From positions 1-64,000 of the forward strand of contig JAXDII010000077.1 of NCBI GenBank assembly GCA_034664085.1: 64,000 nucleotides of DNA. Reading direction: 5' to 3'. This document shows, in pieces, positions 23,451 through 32,378 of the stretch (positions are counted from its first letter, which is position 1; the number at the start of each line of letters is the position of its first letter). A program made the position numbers and the translations under genes. This stretch comes from JACVRW01 sp034664085. Lineage in GTDB: Bacteria; Actinomycetota; Thermoleophilia; Solirubrobacterales; Thermoleophilaceae. The notes under the pieces are model-generated. The model ran no database searches and was not told where the DNA came from. It saw nothing but the letters and a program-made list of their open reading frames with translations.

Positions 23451-24226
23451 GGCCGATCTCCGACCAGACGATCCTGGTCACGGGATCGACCGACGGGCTC
23501 GGCCGGCGCGTTGCCGCCGAGCTCGCCGCACGGGGCGCGCGCGTGCTGGTGCATGGCCGCGATGCCGAGAAGGTCGAGCAGACGGTGCGCGAGACTGGCG
23601 CCGAGCGCGGCCTCGTGGCAGACCTGTCCTCCCTCGCCGACGTACGCCGCCTGGCCGGCCAGATCGACCTGCTCGACACGCTCGTGAACAACGCCGGAGT
23701 GATCGTCCCGCAGCGCAGCGAGAGCGCCGACGGCCACGAGCTGACCTTCGCCGTCAACCACCTGTCGCACTTCCTGCTCACCAGCCTGCTGCTCGACAGG
23801 CTGCGGGAGCCGGCGCGCATCGTGAACGTGGCCTCGATCGGGCAGGCGCCGCTCAACTTCGACGACCTGATGCTCGAGCGCGGCTACCAGGCCTACCCCG
23901 CCTATGCCCAGAGCAAGCTCGCCCAGGTGCTGTTCTCCAACGAGCTCGCCGAACGCCTGCGCGGCCGCGACGTGACCGTGAACGCGCTCCACCCGGCCAC
24001 GATGATGGACACCAAGATGGTGCGCGAGCAGCTCGGCCGCCCGAGGAGCTCGGTGGAGGAGGGGGTGGCGGCGACGCTGCGGGCGATCGCGGACCCGCAG
24101 CTCGACGGCGTCAGCGGACGCTTCTTCGACGGCACCCGCGACGCCGCCGCCGACCCGCAGGCCTACGACGCGGATGCGCGCCGGCGCCTGTGGGACGAGA
24201 GCGAGCGGCTGGCGGGCATCGCATGA
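23447..24226 (+). CDS. short-chain dehydrogenase/reductase (SDR)
   Basis: This 259-residue NAD(P)-dependent oxidoreductase has TGSTDGLGRRVA as the nucleotide-binding glycine motif (about residues 11-22), NNAGVIV near 84, the catalytic serine region NVASIGQAP and the active pair in YAQSKLAQV (Tyr-xxx-Lys). It resembles retinol-dehydrogenase-like SDRs. It overlaps the small membrane protein upstream and the NYN gene downstream by 4 bp each, so these belong to one operon. The substrate is unknown. Confidence 0.9.
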   Translation: MRPISDQTILVTGSTDGLGRRVAAELAARGARVLVHGRDAEKVEQTVRETGAERGLVADLSSLADVRRLAGQIDLLDTLVNNAGVIVPQRSESADGHELTFAVNHLSHFLLTSLLLDRLREPARIVNVASIGQAPLNFDDLMLERGYQAYPAYAQSKLAQVLFSNELAERLRGRDVTVNALHPATMMDTKMVREQLGRPRSSVEEGVAATLRAIADPQLDGVSGRFFDGTRDAAADPQAYDADARRRLWDESERLAGIA

Positions 24227-24597
24227 AGCGCTGGGTCGTCGACGGCATGAACGTGATCGGGTCGCGCCCGACCGGCTGGTGGCGCGACCGCCCGGGGGCT
24301 ATGCGCCGGCTGGTCGAGCAGCTGCGCGGCCTGCGGGAGCCCGTGACCGTGGTCTTCGACGGGCGCCCGTTCGAGGTCGAGCGGGCCGGCGACGTGGACG
24401 TCCGCTTCGCTTCCAGGCGCGGCCCGAACGCGGCGGACGACGACATCGCCGCGCTGGTGGCCGAGGCGGAGGATCCGGGCGAGCTGCGGGTGGTGACCTC
24501 CGACGGCGAGCTGTCGCGGCGCGTGCGCGAGCACGGCGCCGAGGTCGTGGGCGCGAAGCAGTTCCGCGACCGGCTCGAGGAGGACGGCGATGACTGA
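24223..24597 (+). CDS. NYN-domain protein, YacP-like putative RNase
   Basis: This 124-residue protein starts WVVDGMNVIGSRP, the hallmark N-terminal strand and acidic residue of NYN (PIN-like) nuclease domains. It continues with VTVVFDGRPFEV, DDDIAALVAE and VVTSDGELSRRVREHGA, which supply the other acidic positions of the metal site. The closest known group is YacP/Rae1-like ribonucleases that act on RNA. It overlaps the SDR stop by 4 bp and the MmgE/PrpD start by 8 bp. Confidence 0.85.
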   Translation: MKRWVVDGMNVIGSRPTGWWRDRPGAMRRLVEQLRGLREPVTVVFDGRPFEVERAGDVDVRFASRRGPNAADDDIAALVAEAEDPGELRVVTSDGELSRRVREHGAEVVGAKQFRDRLEEDGDD

Positions 24598-25708
24598 GGA
24601 TCCGCGCTACGCCACCGCGCTGGTCGACTGGCTCGCGTGCGCAGCGCGCGGCGCCGGCGAGCCGGCCGCACGGGCGGCGCGTGCGCTCGGGGATCCGGTG
24701 GCCTTCGCCGGCACCGCCGGCCACGTGCTCGACTTCGACGACACCTACCTGCCCGGCATCGCGCACCTGAGCGCCCCGACGGCGCCCGCCGCGCTTGTCG
24801 TGGCGGCCGAGCTCGGGCTCGGCGTGGGGGAGGCGCTGGCGGCCTACGCCGCCGGCTTCGAGGCGATGGGCGCGCTCGCGCGGGCCAGCCACCCGGCGCT
24901 GTATGACAACGGCTGGCACCCCACCGCCGTCTGCGGCGGGGTCGGGGCGGCCGTCGCCGCGGCCACGCTGCTGGGCGCGCCGACCGCGGACGCGGCGGCC
25001 ATCGCGCTGCTGCGCGCGAGCGGCCTGCGCTCCGCCTTCGGGTCGGACGGCAAGTCGCTCCAGGTCGGCCTCGCCGCGGCCTCCGGCGTCGCGGCCGCGC
25101 GCCTGGCGCACGCCGGCGCGCGCGTCCCGCTGGCAGCGGCCGCGCGCGGGTTCGAGCAGGCCACCGGCGGCAGCTACGCCGAGCCCGATCCGCAGCGGCT
25201 CGCCGTAGCGGAGAACTGGATCAAGGCCTGGCCCTGCTGCCTCCAGACGCACGGCGCGATCGAGGCCGCCCACGGGCTGGACGGCAACGCCCCCGAGAGG
25301 ATTGGGGTGACGGTCCACCCGGTCTCGCTGCAGGCGGCCGGACACGGGCCCGAGCCGGCGGACGGGCTGCAGGCCAAGTTCTCGATCCCCTACCTGACCG
25401 CGTACACGCTCCTGCACGGCACGCCGGTGGTGGAGAGCTTCGCCACCATCGACGCCGCCGCGGTGGAGCTGGCCCGCTCGATCGAGGTCACCACCGACCG
25501 CTCGCAGCTCGAGTCCGAGTTCGTGCTGCACGCCGGCGGTGAGGAGATCGCGCGGGTGCGGGCGGCGCTGGGCTCACCCCAGCGTCCGATGGACGCCGAG
25601 GCGCTCGCGGCCAAGGTGGAGGGCCTCGCCGGGGCCTCCCTGGCGGGCGCGCTGGACGATCCGCAGCGGGCCGCGGCCGAGGTGCTGGCCATGGCGCGGC
25701 TCGCGTAG
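24590..25708 (+). CDS. MmgE/PrpD-family protein
   Basis: This 372-residue protein belongs to the 2-methylcitrate dehydratase/aconitate decarboxylase (MmgE/PrpD) family. The first half has the helical domain with HVLDFDDTYLPGIAHLSAPTAPAALVVAAELG and NGWHPTAVCGGVGAAVAAA, including the Asp-Asp and His-Pro-Thr motifs of the active site. The second half is the smaller lid domain with WIKAWPCCLQTHGAIEAA and FSIPYLTAYTLLHG. It is shorter than classical PrpD (about 480), as in many paralogues. No other methylcitrate-cycle gene is nearby, so the substrate is open. Confidence 0.87.
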   Translation: MTEDPRYATALVDWLACAARGAGEPAARAARALGDPVAFAGTAGHVLDFDDTYLPGIAHLSAPTAPAALVVAAELGLGVGEALAAYAAGFEAMGALARASHPALYDNGWHPTAVCGGVGAAVAAATLLGAPTADAAAIALLRASGLRSAFGSDGKSLQVGLAAASGVAAARLAHAGARVPLAAAARGFEQATGGSYAEPDPQRLAVAENWIKAWPCCLQTHGAIEAAHGLDGNAPERIGVTVHPVSLQAAGHGPEPADGLQAKFSIPYLTAYTLLHGTPVVESFATIDAAAVELARSIEVTTDRSQLESEFVLHAGGEEIARVRAALGSPQRPMDAEALAAKVEGLAGASLAGALDDPQRAAAEVLAMARLA

Positions 25709-25763
25709 CTCGCCCAAACCGTTCAGGCGCCTCGCCCAAATGCCGAAATAGAGGCAGAGGCGC

Positions 25764-25815
25764 CAACTTTTCGGCCCTGGCGCGAGAGCTCATGGGAGAG
25801 GAGCGCAACTTTTCG
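25764..25815 (+). repeat. two identical 10-bp direct repeats 42 bp apart at the start of the GGDEF gene
   Basis: CAACTTTTCG occurs at 25764-25773 and again at 25806-25815, flanked by similar bases (GCGC before). The spacing of 42 bp equals four turns of B-DNA. The repeats are locally AT-rich. The second copy lies inside the annotated start of the GGDEF gene; if they are control sites, translation probably starts at the ATG at 25861 instead. Confidence 0.45.
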
Positions 25816-26862
25816 AGCAGGGGGACGTGGCTCTGCGCCGACCAGGCGGGCCGCGGCCGCATGCTCGACATGGACCGCCGGCTGGCGCCGGTGCGCCGGG
25901 CCTCGATCGGCGTCCTGGCCGCCGCCCTCGTGATCTGCGGGCCGTGGCTGGGCTGGTGGACGCTGCTGCCGCTGCTGTTCGCCGCGGGCGCGTTCGCCGT
26001 CGCCGAGCGCCGCATCGAGCGGTCGCCGACGCCGGAGTACCTGATCTTCGCCGCATGGATCGCCAGCCAGATGACGATCGCCGGCGCGGTGGCGCTGACG
26101 GGCGGCGCCACGAACCCGACGATGGCGTGGTTCGCGATCCCGGTCGTGACCCTGAGCGCCCGCTTCTCGATGAGGGGCGTCGCGTGGGGCGTGGGCATCA
26201 CCCTGGCGCTGATGCTGGCGGTGGCCTTCGGCGTGAACGCCCACGCCGTGCTGGACGACCCGACCCTGATCGTCGCGCCGGTCGCGCTCGTCATCGCCGT
26301 GGGCATGCTCTCGACCGCCCTGATGCGCTCCGACGTCGAGCACCGCACGGAGGCGGTCGTCGACCCCCTCACCGGCATGCTGAACCGCAAGGCGCTCGCG
26401 TCCCGGTCCGGCGAGCTGAGCGAGCAGTCGCGCGTCAGCGGCGAGCCCGTCGGCCTGATCGTCGGCGACCTCGACTGCTTCAAGCGGATCAACGACTCGC
26501 TCGGCCACTCGACCGGCGACGCCGTCCTGAGGGACGTCGCGTACGTGCTGCGCAAGCAGCTGCGCGCGTTCGACCTGGTCTACCGGCTCGGCGGTGAGGA
26601 GTTCCTCGTGCTGCTCCCGGGCGCGGACCTCGAGCAGTCGGTGGTGCGCGCCGAGACGCTGCGCGCCGCCGTCGCGGGCACGACGATGGCCGCCGGGGTG
26701 GCCCTGACCATGAGCTTCGGCGTGAGCGCCTCGCCGCCGGGCGCGGAGTTCCACTACGAGCAGGTCTTCGCCGGCGCCGACGCCGCGCTCTACGAGGCCA
26801 AGCGCGCTGGCCGCGACAGGGTTGAGTCCGCGCCGCTCCGCGAGCCGGTGCTGGTGGCCTGA
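25792..26862 (+). CDS. membrane-bound diguanylate cyclase (GGDEF)
   Basis: This 356-residue protein makes cyclic di-GMP from two GTP. The N-terminal half holds about five or six membrane helices (about residues 35-185). The GGDEF domain follows: VDPLTGMLNRKAL, GDLDCFKRINDSLGH, and the active-site RLGGEEFLVLLPG are intact. RAFD lies five residues before GGEEF, which is the product-binding inhibitory I-site. There is no EAL domain. The first 23 residues may not be translated because an internal ATG at 25861 gives a conventional N-terminus. The 3' end overlaps the convergent P450 gene by 73 bp. Confidence 0.92.
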   Translation: MGEERNFSSRGTWLCADQAGRGRMLDMDRRLAPVRRASIGVLAAALVICGPWLGWWTLLPLLFAAGAFAVAERRIERSPTPEYLIFAAWIASQMTIAGAVALTGGATNPTMAWFAIPVVTLSARFSMRGVAWGVGITLALMLAVAFGVNAHAVLDDPTLIVAPVALVIAVGMLSTALMRSDVEHRTEAVVDPLTGMLNRKALASRSGELSEQSRVSGEPVGLIVGDLDCFKRINDSLGHSTGDAVLRDVAYVLRKQLRAFDLVYRLGGEEFLVLLPGADLEQSVVRAETLRAAVAGTTMAAGVALTMSFGVSASPPGAEFHYEQVFAGADAALYEAKRAGRDRVESAPLREPVLVA

Positions 26863-28160
26863 GCCGCGATCCGCTCGGTCACGACCGCCCGCGCGCCGCG
26901 CGCCGGCACTACCGTGACGTGCCGCACCTGGGGCCGCTCCGGCCGGCGCGAGGCCGCTCGCAGGCGCACCCGGCGCAGGACCTCGCGCAGCACCACGCGC
27001 ATCTCCACCTGCGCGAACGACGCCCCGATGCAGCGCCGCACGCCGCCCCCGAACGGGATCCAGGCATACGACTCGGCGCCGCCGTCGAGGAAGCGCTCCG
27101 GCCTGAACTCGTGCGGCGACGGGTAGAGGTCTGGCCGCACGTGGATGGCCGCGATGGCCGGCAGCACGAGCGTCCCGGCGGGGAGCCGCCAGCCGGCGAT
27201 CTCGGTGTCGCGCGTGAGCTTGCGGGCCACGTCCACGATCACCGGGCGCAGCCTCAGCGTCTCCTTGACCACCGCGTCGAGGTAGTCGTCGTCGTCCAGG
27301 GCGCCGAGCAGCGTCTCCATCGCGGCGGGCGTGCGCAGCAGGCGCTCGAACGCCCACGACAGCCCCGTGGCGGTCGTCTCGTGCCCCGCGGTCAGCAGCG
27401 TCATCAGCTCGTCGCGCAGCTCCAGGTCGGACATCGGGGCGCCGTCGTCGTGGCGGGCTGACAGCAGCAGCGTCAGCACGTCGTCGCGCTCGGCGGCCGC
27501 GTCTCCCAGCGCGCGCCGCTCCGCGATCTCGGCGTAGATCAGCTCGTCCACCGCGGCGACGGCCTTGCGGAAGCGGGCCGCGGGCGTGATGCCGCCCAGG
27601 TCACGCTGCATGAACGGCAGCCAGTCCAGCACGCTCGAGAGGTTGCCGAGCTTCGGTATGCGCTCGCGGAAGCGGTCCATGCGGTCGCCGTCGCGCACGC
27701 CGAACACGGCGCGCAGGATCACCTCGAGCGTGATCGCCTGCATGCGTGGGCGCAGCGCGAACGCGCGCCCGTCCGGCCAGGCCTCCACCTGTCGCGCCGT
27801 CGCGTCGGCCATCACGTCGACGTGGCGGCGCACCGCCGCGCCGTGGAAGGGCGGCAGCAGCAGCTTGCGCTGCGACATGTGCCGGCCCTCGTCGAGCGTG
27901 AGCAGCGAGTTGTCGCCGAGGGCGTCGCCGAGGACCGTGGCGTTGGCCTCGCCGGCGTGGAAGACCGCCGGGTCGCCGGCGAACACCTCCTTGACGAGCG
28001 CCGGGTCGGCGACGTAGACGACGCGGCCGAAGAACGGGAAGTGCGAGCTGAACACGTCGCCGTAGCGCTCGCGCCGCCTCTGCATCCACGAATACGGGCC
28101 GGCGGTGACCCCTGCCGCCTGCACCAGCCGCGGAAGCCGGGGGCCCGGGGGAAGGCTCAC
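26790..28160 (-). CDS. cytochrome P450
   Basis: This 456-residue monooxygenase has all P450 landmarks. They are the proline-rich start (SLPPGPRLPRLVQ), the I-helix oxygen-binding motif AGHETTATG, the ExxR motif in KETLRLRP, and PERF followed by the haem-binding loop FGGGVRRCIGASFAQ with the axial cysteine. The overall sequence resembles the CYP102/CYP110-like and related fatty-acid or terpene-hydroxylating groups. The substrate cannot be assigned and no ferredoxin gene is next to it. The GTG at 28160 is the start that gives the standard N-terminus. The C-terminal tail is basic and antisense to the GGDEF gene. Confidence 0.94.
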   Translation of the reverse strand: MSLPPGPRLPRLVQAAGVTAGPYSWMQRRRERYGDVFSSHFPFFGRVVYVADPALVKEVFAGDPAVFHAGEANATVLGDALGDNSLLTLDEGRHMSQRKLLLPPFHGAAVRRHVDVMADATARQVEAWPDGRAFALRPRMQAITLEVILRAVFGVRDGDRMDRFRERIPKLGNLSSVLDWLPFMQRDLGGITPAARFRKAVAAVDELIYAEIAERRALGDAAAERDDVLTLLLSARHDDGAPMSDLELRDELMTLLTAGHETTATGLSWAFERLLRTPAAMETLLGALDDDDYLDAVVKETLRLRPVIVDVARKLTRDTEIAGWRLPAGTLVLPAIAAIHVRPDLYPSPHEFRPERFLDGGAESYAWIPFGGGVRRCIGASFAQVEMRVVLREVLRRVRLRAASRRPERPQVRHVTVVPARGARAVVTERIAAQATSTGSRSGADSTLSRPARLAS

Positions 28161-28199
28161 CAGTAGGTTGTACCGCGACCCCGTGGGTAGCGAAAGATC

Positions 28200-29480
28200 G
28201 TGCGCATCCTCCTGATCGGCATCGCCTGGCTGCTGGTGGCCGCGGGACCGGCCCAGGCACAAGGCATCCTCGACCGGGCGGGCGACACGCTGACCCTGGA
28301 TCCGGTCTACGTCGATCCGGACGCCGAGCGCTCGATCTCCGACGACGAGGCCGAGCAGCTGCGCCAGCTCATCTCCGACGAGGAGGCGGGCCCGCTCTAC
28401 ATCGCGGTGCTGCCGCGGTCGGCGGCGAACGAGGCCGGCGGCAGCCCCGACGCCGCGCTGGCCGAGATCGCGCGCGCGGTGGGCGAGGACGGGGTCTACG
28501 CCGCGGTGATCGGCGAAGCCTTCCGCGCCGGCGCCACCGGCGGCGTGCTGCCTCGCGGCCGGGCCGGCGAGCTCGCGCGCGAAGCGCTCGAGCAGAATCG
28601 TGGCGCGGGCACCGCCGCGGTGCTCGAGGACTTCGTTCGCAGGGTCGGCGACGCGCGCGGCTCGGAGGGGAGCGAGACCGGCGCCGGCGGCCAGGGCGGC
28701 TCGGACGGCGGCGGCTTCCCGGGCTGGCTGCTGATCCCGCTGCTGGGCATCCCGGCGGCGCTGTTCGCGCTCGGGCGGCGCCGCCGCCGCAGGGAGCAGG
28801 AGGCGGAGTTCGCCCAGGTTCGCGAGGTCGCCCGCGACGACGTGGTGACGCTCGGAGACGAGATCCGCTCGCTTGACCTCGACATGGAGATGCCGGACGC
28901 CGATCCCGAGGCCAAGCAGCACTACGGCCTCGCGGTCGAGCGCTACTCGCAGGCGGCCCAGGCGCTCGACGGCTCGCGCCGGCCGGAGGACCTGCAGCGC
29001 GTGTCGGAGCTGCTCGAGGAGGGCCGCTGGGCGATGCTGGCCGCGCGCGCGAAGCAGGCCGGGGAGCCGGTGCCCGAGCGCCGGCCGCCGTGCTTCTTCG
29101 ATCCGCGCCACGGCCCGTCGGTGGCCGACGTCGAGTGGGCGCCGCCGGGCGGCGAGTTGCGGCCCGTGCCGGCGTGCGCCGCCGACGCCGTGCGGGTGCA
29201 GGAGGGCGAGGATCCGCACACGCGCGAGGTGGACGTGAATGGCCGGCGCGTGCCCTACTGGCAGGCCGGCCCCGCGTTCGGGCCGTTCGCCGGCGGATTC
29301 TTCGGCGGCGGGCTCGTGCCCGGCCTCTTCCTCGGCTCGATGCTGACCGGCGGGTTCGGGATGTTCGGCGGCGCGGAGGAGGCGCAGGCCGGCGACGTCG
29401 GCGACTTCGGCGACTTCGGCGGGGACTTCGGCGGCGGAGACTTCGGCGGGGGCGGCGACTTCGGCGGCGGCGACTTCTGA
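28200..29480 (+). CDS. exported membrane protein with TPM-like N-terminus and Gly/Asp/Phe-rich tail
   Basis: This 426-residue protein has a signal peptide (LLIGIAWLLVAAGPAQAQG), an extracytoplasmic domain of about 130 residues that recalls TPM-type domains, a glycine/serine linker and a membrane helix (GWLLIPLLGIPAALFAL, about 177-195) with a basic stop. A cytoplasmic helical segment and a CFFDPRHGPSVADVEW block follow. The tail (about 395-426) is repeats of GDFGG. The CFFDPRHG block occurs in other actinobacterial membrane proteins of unknown role. It is divergent from the P450 gene (39 bp). Function is unknown. Confidence 0.7.
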   Translation: MRILLIGIAWLLVAAGPAQAQGILDRAGDTLTLDPVYVDPDAERSISDDEAEQLRQLISDEEAGPLYIAVLPRSAANEAGGSPDAALAEIARAVGEDGVYAAVIGEAFRAGATGGVLPRGRAGELAREALEQNRGAGTAAVLEDFVRRVGDARGSEGSETGAGGQGGSDGGGFPGWLLIPLLGIPAALFALGRRRRRREQEAEFAQVREVARDDVVTLGDEIRSLDLDMEMPDADPEAKQHYGLAVERYSQAAQALDGSRRPEDLQRVSELLEEGRWAMLAARAKQAGEPVPERRPPCFFDPRHGPSVADVEWAPPGGELRPVPACAADAVRVQEGEDPHTREVDVNGRRVPYWQAGPAFGPFAGGFFGGGLVPGLFLGSMLTGGFGMFGGAEEAQAGDVGDFGDFGGDFGGGDFGGGGDFGGGDF

Positions 29481-29489
29481 GCCGCGGCT

Positions 29490-30677
29490 CTACTTGGTCG
29501 CGAGGAAGTCCAGCATCGCCGCGTGCGTCTCGCGCGGCCGCTCCACCTGCGGCACGTGCCCGCACTCGAGCTCCAAGTGGCGAGCCGAGGGCAGCGCCCG
29601 CACCACGTGCCTCATGAAGGCGATCGGTACGAGCGTGTCGCGCCGGCCCCAGACGAACAGGGCGTCGGGGGAGAGCCCGCGCAGGCGGTTCCAGAAGCCG
29701 TCGTCGCCGTGCGGCTCGTCCAGGTAGATGTTGCGGGCGGCTGCGTAGAAGGCGGCGCGCCCGCGCGGCGTCAGATAGGCGCGCAGGAACTCGTCCACGC
29801 CGGCCGCGGCCCAGCCCTGTCCGCCGCTCGGCACCAGCCTGCGCACCACGCGTTCCACCACCGGGCGGGGGGTCATCTGGACCAGGCCGAGCTCCGGGCG
29901 CAGCAGCCTCACGACGGGCGCCCAGCGGCGGTCGCGCAGCCAGGCCAGCGCCGGGCTCAGCAGCACCATCCCGCGCACGCGATCGCGGCGCATCAGGCCG
30001 GCCTCGATCGCCACGCGCCCGCCCATGCTGTTGCCGGCGAGGTGCGCCTTGCGCACGCCTAGAGCGTCCAGCGTGTCGAACGCTGAGCGGGCGAACCACT
30101 CGGCGTCGTAGGGGGCGCCGATCGGCTTGTCCGACTCCCCGAAGCCGGGCAGGTCCATCGCCACCACGCGATAGCGGCCCGCCAGCGCGGCGACCGTCGG
30201 CAGGAAGGACGCCTTGGTGCCGCCCAGGCCATGCAGGCACAGGACCGTCTCGGGGCCCACACCCGCGGACAGGATCGAGACGCGGCCCGAGCGCGTGTGG
30301 AGGGTCTCGAACGCGAGCCGCCCGGGTTCGTCGGACCCGCTGGTGGCCGCCAGGAAGCCCACGCCCAGGTGCAGGCTGCCGCGCATGCGCAGGCGCCCCT
30401 GCTGGAAGGCGGCCATGCCGCCGCGCACGTCGCCCGTGACGCGCTCCCAGGTGGCGGGATCCGCGGCGATCACGGCGTCCGGCTCACGCCCGTCGCGCGC
30501 GCGGACGAAGCGCACGCGCTGGCCGCTGATGCGGGCGTCCCAGTCCTCGCCGCCGCGCACGCTGAGCCGCACCAGCGCGCGTCCGCCCGGAACGTCGATC
30601 ACGTCCGGGTCATAGCGCTCCGCCAGCGAGGCGATGCCCGCGGGCGGAGCGGCGGTCTTTGCAGACGAAGTCCCCAT
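29490..30677 (-). CDS. SCP2-like domain fused to an alpha/beta hydrolase
   Basis: This 395-residue protein begins with a sterol-carrier-protein-2-like domain (about residues 25-110, with DAVIAADPATWERVTGDVRGGMAAFQQGRLRMRGSL split over two motifs). It continues as an alpha/beta hydrolase (about 125-395). The hydrolase has LHGLGGTKASF for the oxyanion hole, the nucleophile Ser217 in GNSMGG, the acid in VWGRRDTLVP and His in CGHVPQVERP. A lipid-binding domain attached to an esterase-like domain suggests lipid, steroid or polyester substrates. It is not part of the sugar operon that follows on the same strand upstream. Confidence 0.85.
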   Translation of the reverse strand: MGTSSAKTAAPPAGIASLAERYDPDVIDVPGGRALVRLSVRGGEDWDARISGQRVRFVRARDGREPDAVIAADPATWERVTGDVRGGMAAFQQGRLRMRGSLHLGVGFLAATSGSDEPGRLAFETLHTRSGRVSILSAGVGPETVLCLHGLGGTKASFLPTVAALAGRYRVVAMDLPGFGESDKPIGAPYDAEWFARSAFDTLDALGVRKAHLAGNSMGGRVAIEAGLMRRDRVRGMVLLSPALAWLRDRRWAPVVRLLRPELGLVQMTPRPVVERVVRRLVPSGGQGWAAAGVDEFLRAYLTPRGRAAFYAAARNIYLDEPHGDDGFWNRLRGLSPDALFVWGRRDTLVPIAFMRHVVRALPSARHLELECGHVPQVERPRETHAAMLDFLATK

Positions 30678-30726
30678 GCCCGCCGAAAAGCCTATGCATG
30701 GCCGGGCAGAAGGGCCAGTCGTGGTG

Positions 30727-31692
30727 CTAGAGCGCCACGCGGGCGCCGCTGGCGGCGCTCTCGTACAGCGCCGTGATCGCGCGCGCCTGGCCGACCGCGT
30801 CCACGCGTCCGAACAGGGGCGGGCGCTCGCCCGCGGCTGCGGCTGCGAAGTCGCGCAGCTCGTAGGCGTACGCGTCGCCGCGCTCGGCCTCCACCTGCTC
30901 GAGCAAGCCGTCGGCGCCGCGCACCTCGATCACCGGATCGTGGGCGTGCCAGGGGTCGCGCAGCACCAGCGCTCCCTCGGAGCCGGCCACCTCCAGCTCC
31001 GCGCGATCGGTCACGTCGAAGGCGCAGTCGAAGTGGGCCAGGACGTCTCCGGCGAAGCGCATGGTGGCGGCGAAGCGCATGTCCACGCCGTCCCCGCCGG
31101 TCACCTGCTGGCCGGTCGCCTCCAGCGGCTCGCCGGCCACCAGCCGTGTCCCGCTGACGCAGTAGCAGCCCACGTCCATGAGGGCGCCGCCCTCGAGCTG
31201 GGCCGAGAGGCGCACGTCGCCGGCGCGCGACAGCGGGAAGGAGAACTGCGCGCGCACCGTGCGCAGCTCGCCCACGCGCGGCAGCAGCTCGCGCAGCAGG
31301 CGCGCCTGCGGGTGGTGGCGCCACATGAACGCCTCGGTCAGCACCTTGCCGGCCGCCTCCGCCGCGTCGAAGGCTCGCTCGACCTGCTCCGGCGAGCGGG
31401 CCATCGGCTTCTCGCAGAGCACGTGCTTGCCGGCCTCGAGCGCGCGGATCGACCACTCCACGTGCAGCGCGTTGGGCAGCGCCACGTAGACGGCGTCGAC
31501 GTCGGGGTCCTCGAGCACGGCCTCGTAGGACCCGAGCGCCCGCTCGATCCCCAGCGCGGCGGCCTGCTGCTCCGCGCGGGCCCGGTCGCGCGAGCCGATC
31601 GCGACCACCTCGACCTCGTCCACCTGCCGCGCGCCACCGACGAGCAGCTCATTGATGCGAGCGGTGGAGAGCAGCCCCAGCCTCAGCCCCAT
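30727..31692 (-). CDS. Gfo/Idh/MocA-family NAD(P)-dependent oxidoreductase
   Basis: This 321-residue enzyme has an N-terminal Rossmann fold (RLGLLSTARINELLV), a VYVALPNALHVEWSIRALEAGKHVLCEKP segment whose EKP lysine is catalytic in the family, and the C-terminal beta-sheet domain with GGALMDVGCYCVSGTRL. Members oxidise sugars or inositols, or handle sugar derivatives. It is the last gene of the minus-strand sugar operon and overlaps the SDR gene by 10 bp, which supports a role in catabolism of the imported sugar, for example a xylose or aldose dehydrogenase step. Confidence 0.9.
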   Translation of the reverse strand: MGLRLGLLSTARINELLVGGARQVDEVEVVAIGSRDRARAEQQAAALGIERALGSYEAVLEDPDVDAVYVALPNALHVEWSIRALEAGKHVLCEKPMARSPEQVERAFDAAEAAGKVLTEAFMWRHHPQARLLRELLPRVGELRTVRAQFSFPLSRAGDVRLSAQLEGGALMDVGCYCVSGTRLVAGEPLEATGQQVTGGDGVDMRFAATMRFAGDVLAHFDCAFDVTDRAELEVAGSEGALVLRDPWHAHDPVIEVRGADGLLEQVEAERGDAYAYELRDFAAAAAGERPPLFGRVDAVGQARAITALYESAASGARVAL

Positions 31693-32378
31693 GAGCCCTC
31701 GTTCATCGGCCGGAACGAGACGGTCATCATGCGCACGTTGCGCGGCTGGTTCACGGCAAACAGCACGACGTCGGCCACCTCCTCGGCGGTCATCATCCCC
31801 TCCAGCTCGGGCATGTCGGGCGTGCGCCCCGAGCCCATGGCGAAGTCGGTGGCGATCCCGCCGGGCGCGATGTTGGTCACGCGCACGCCGAGCGCGCGCA
31901 GCTCGTGGTCCAGCGCGCGCGTGAAGCCGAGCTGCCCGAACTTGGACGCGTTGTAGACGGCTTCGCCGGGGAATGCCCGCAGGCCCGCCACCGACGACAT
32001 CGAGAGGAAGTCGCCCTGGCGCTCGATCAGGTGCGGAAGCGTGAAGCGGGCGGTGTAGAGCGTGCCCTTGAGGTTCACGTCGATCATCGCCTCGACGTCG
32101 TCGGGGTCCATCTCCAGGAACGGCCCGTAGGCGCCCACGCCGGCGTTCGCGACCACGATGTCCAGGCCGCCGAAGCGCTCGACGGCGGCGGCGACCGCCG
32201 CCTCGACGCTCGCCGGGTCGCGCACGTCGCAGCGGATGCCGAGCGCACCGTCGAGCCCGAGGTCGTCGCCCGAGCGGGAGGCCAGCGCGACGCGCGCGCC
32301 GTCGGCGTGGAGGGCGCGCGCAACGGCGGCGCCGACCCCCCGGCTGGCGCCGGTGACGAACGCGACCCTGTCCGTCAC
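31683..32378 (-). CDS. short-chain dehydrogenase/reductase in the sugar operon
   Basis: This 231-residue SDR has TGASRGVGAAVA, VANAGVGAYG, a serine in SMSSVAGL and the catalytic YNASKFGQ, then NIAPGGIATDF. The GTG at 32378 overlaps the permease stop by 4 bp. Its 3' end overlaps the Gfo/Idh/MocA gene by 10 bp, so it is coupled on both sides. In this setting it is likely a sugar or polyol dehydrogenase or a sugar-lactone pathway enzyme, but the substrate is inferred only from the neighbours. Confidence 0.9.
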   Translation of the reverse strand: MTDRVAFVTGASRGVGAAVARALHADGARVALASRSGDDLGLDGALGIRCDVRDPASVEAAVAAAVERFGGLDIVVANAGVGAYGPFLEMDPDDVEAMIDVNLKGTLYTARFTLPHLIERQGDFLSMSSVAGLRAFPGEAVYNASKFGQLGFTRALDHELRALGVRVTNIAPGGIATDFAMGSGRTPDMPELEGMMTAEEVADVVLFAVNQPRNVRMMTVSFRPMNEGSWG

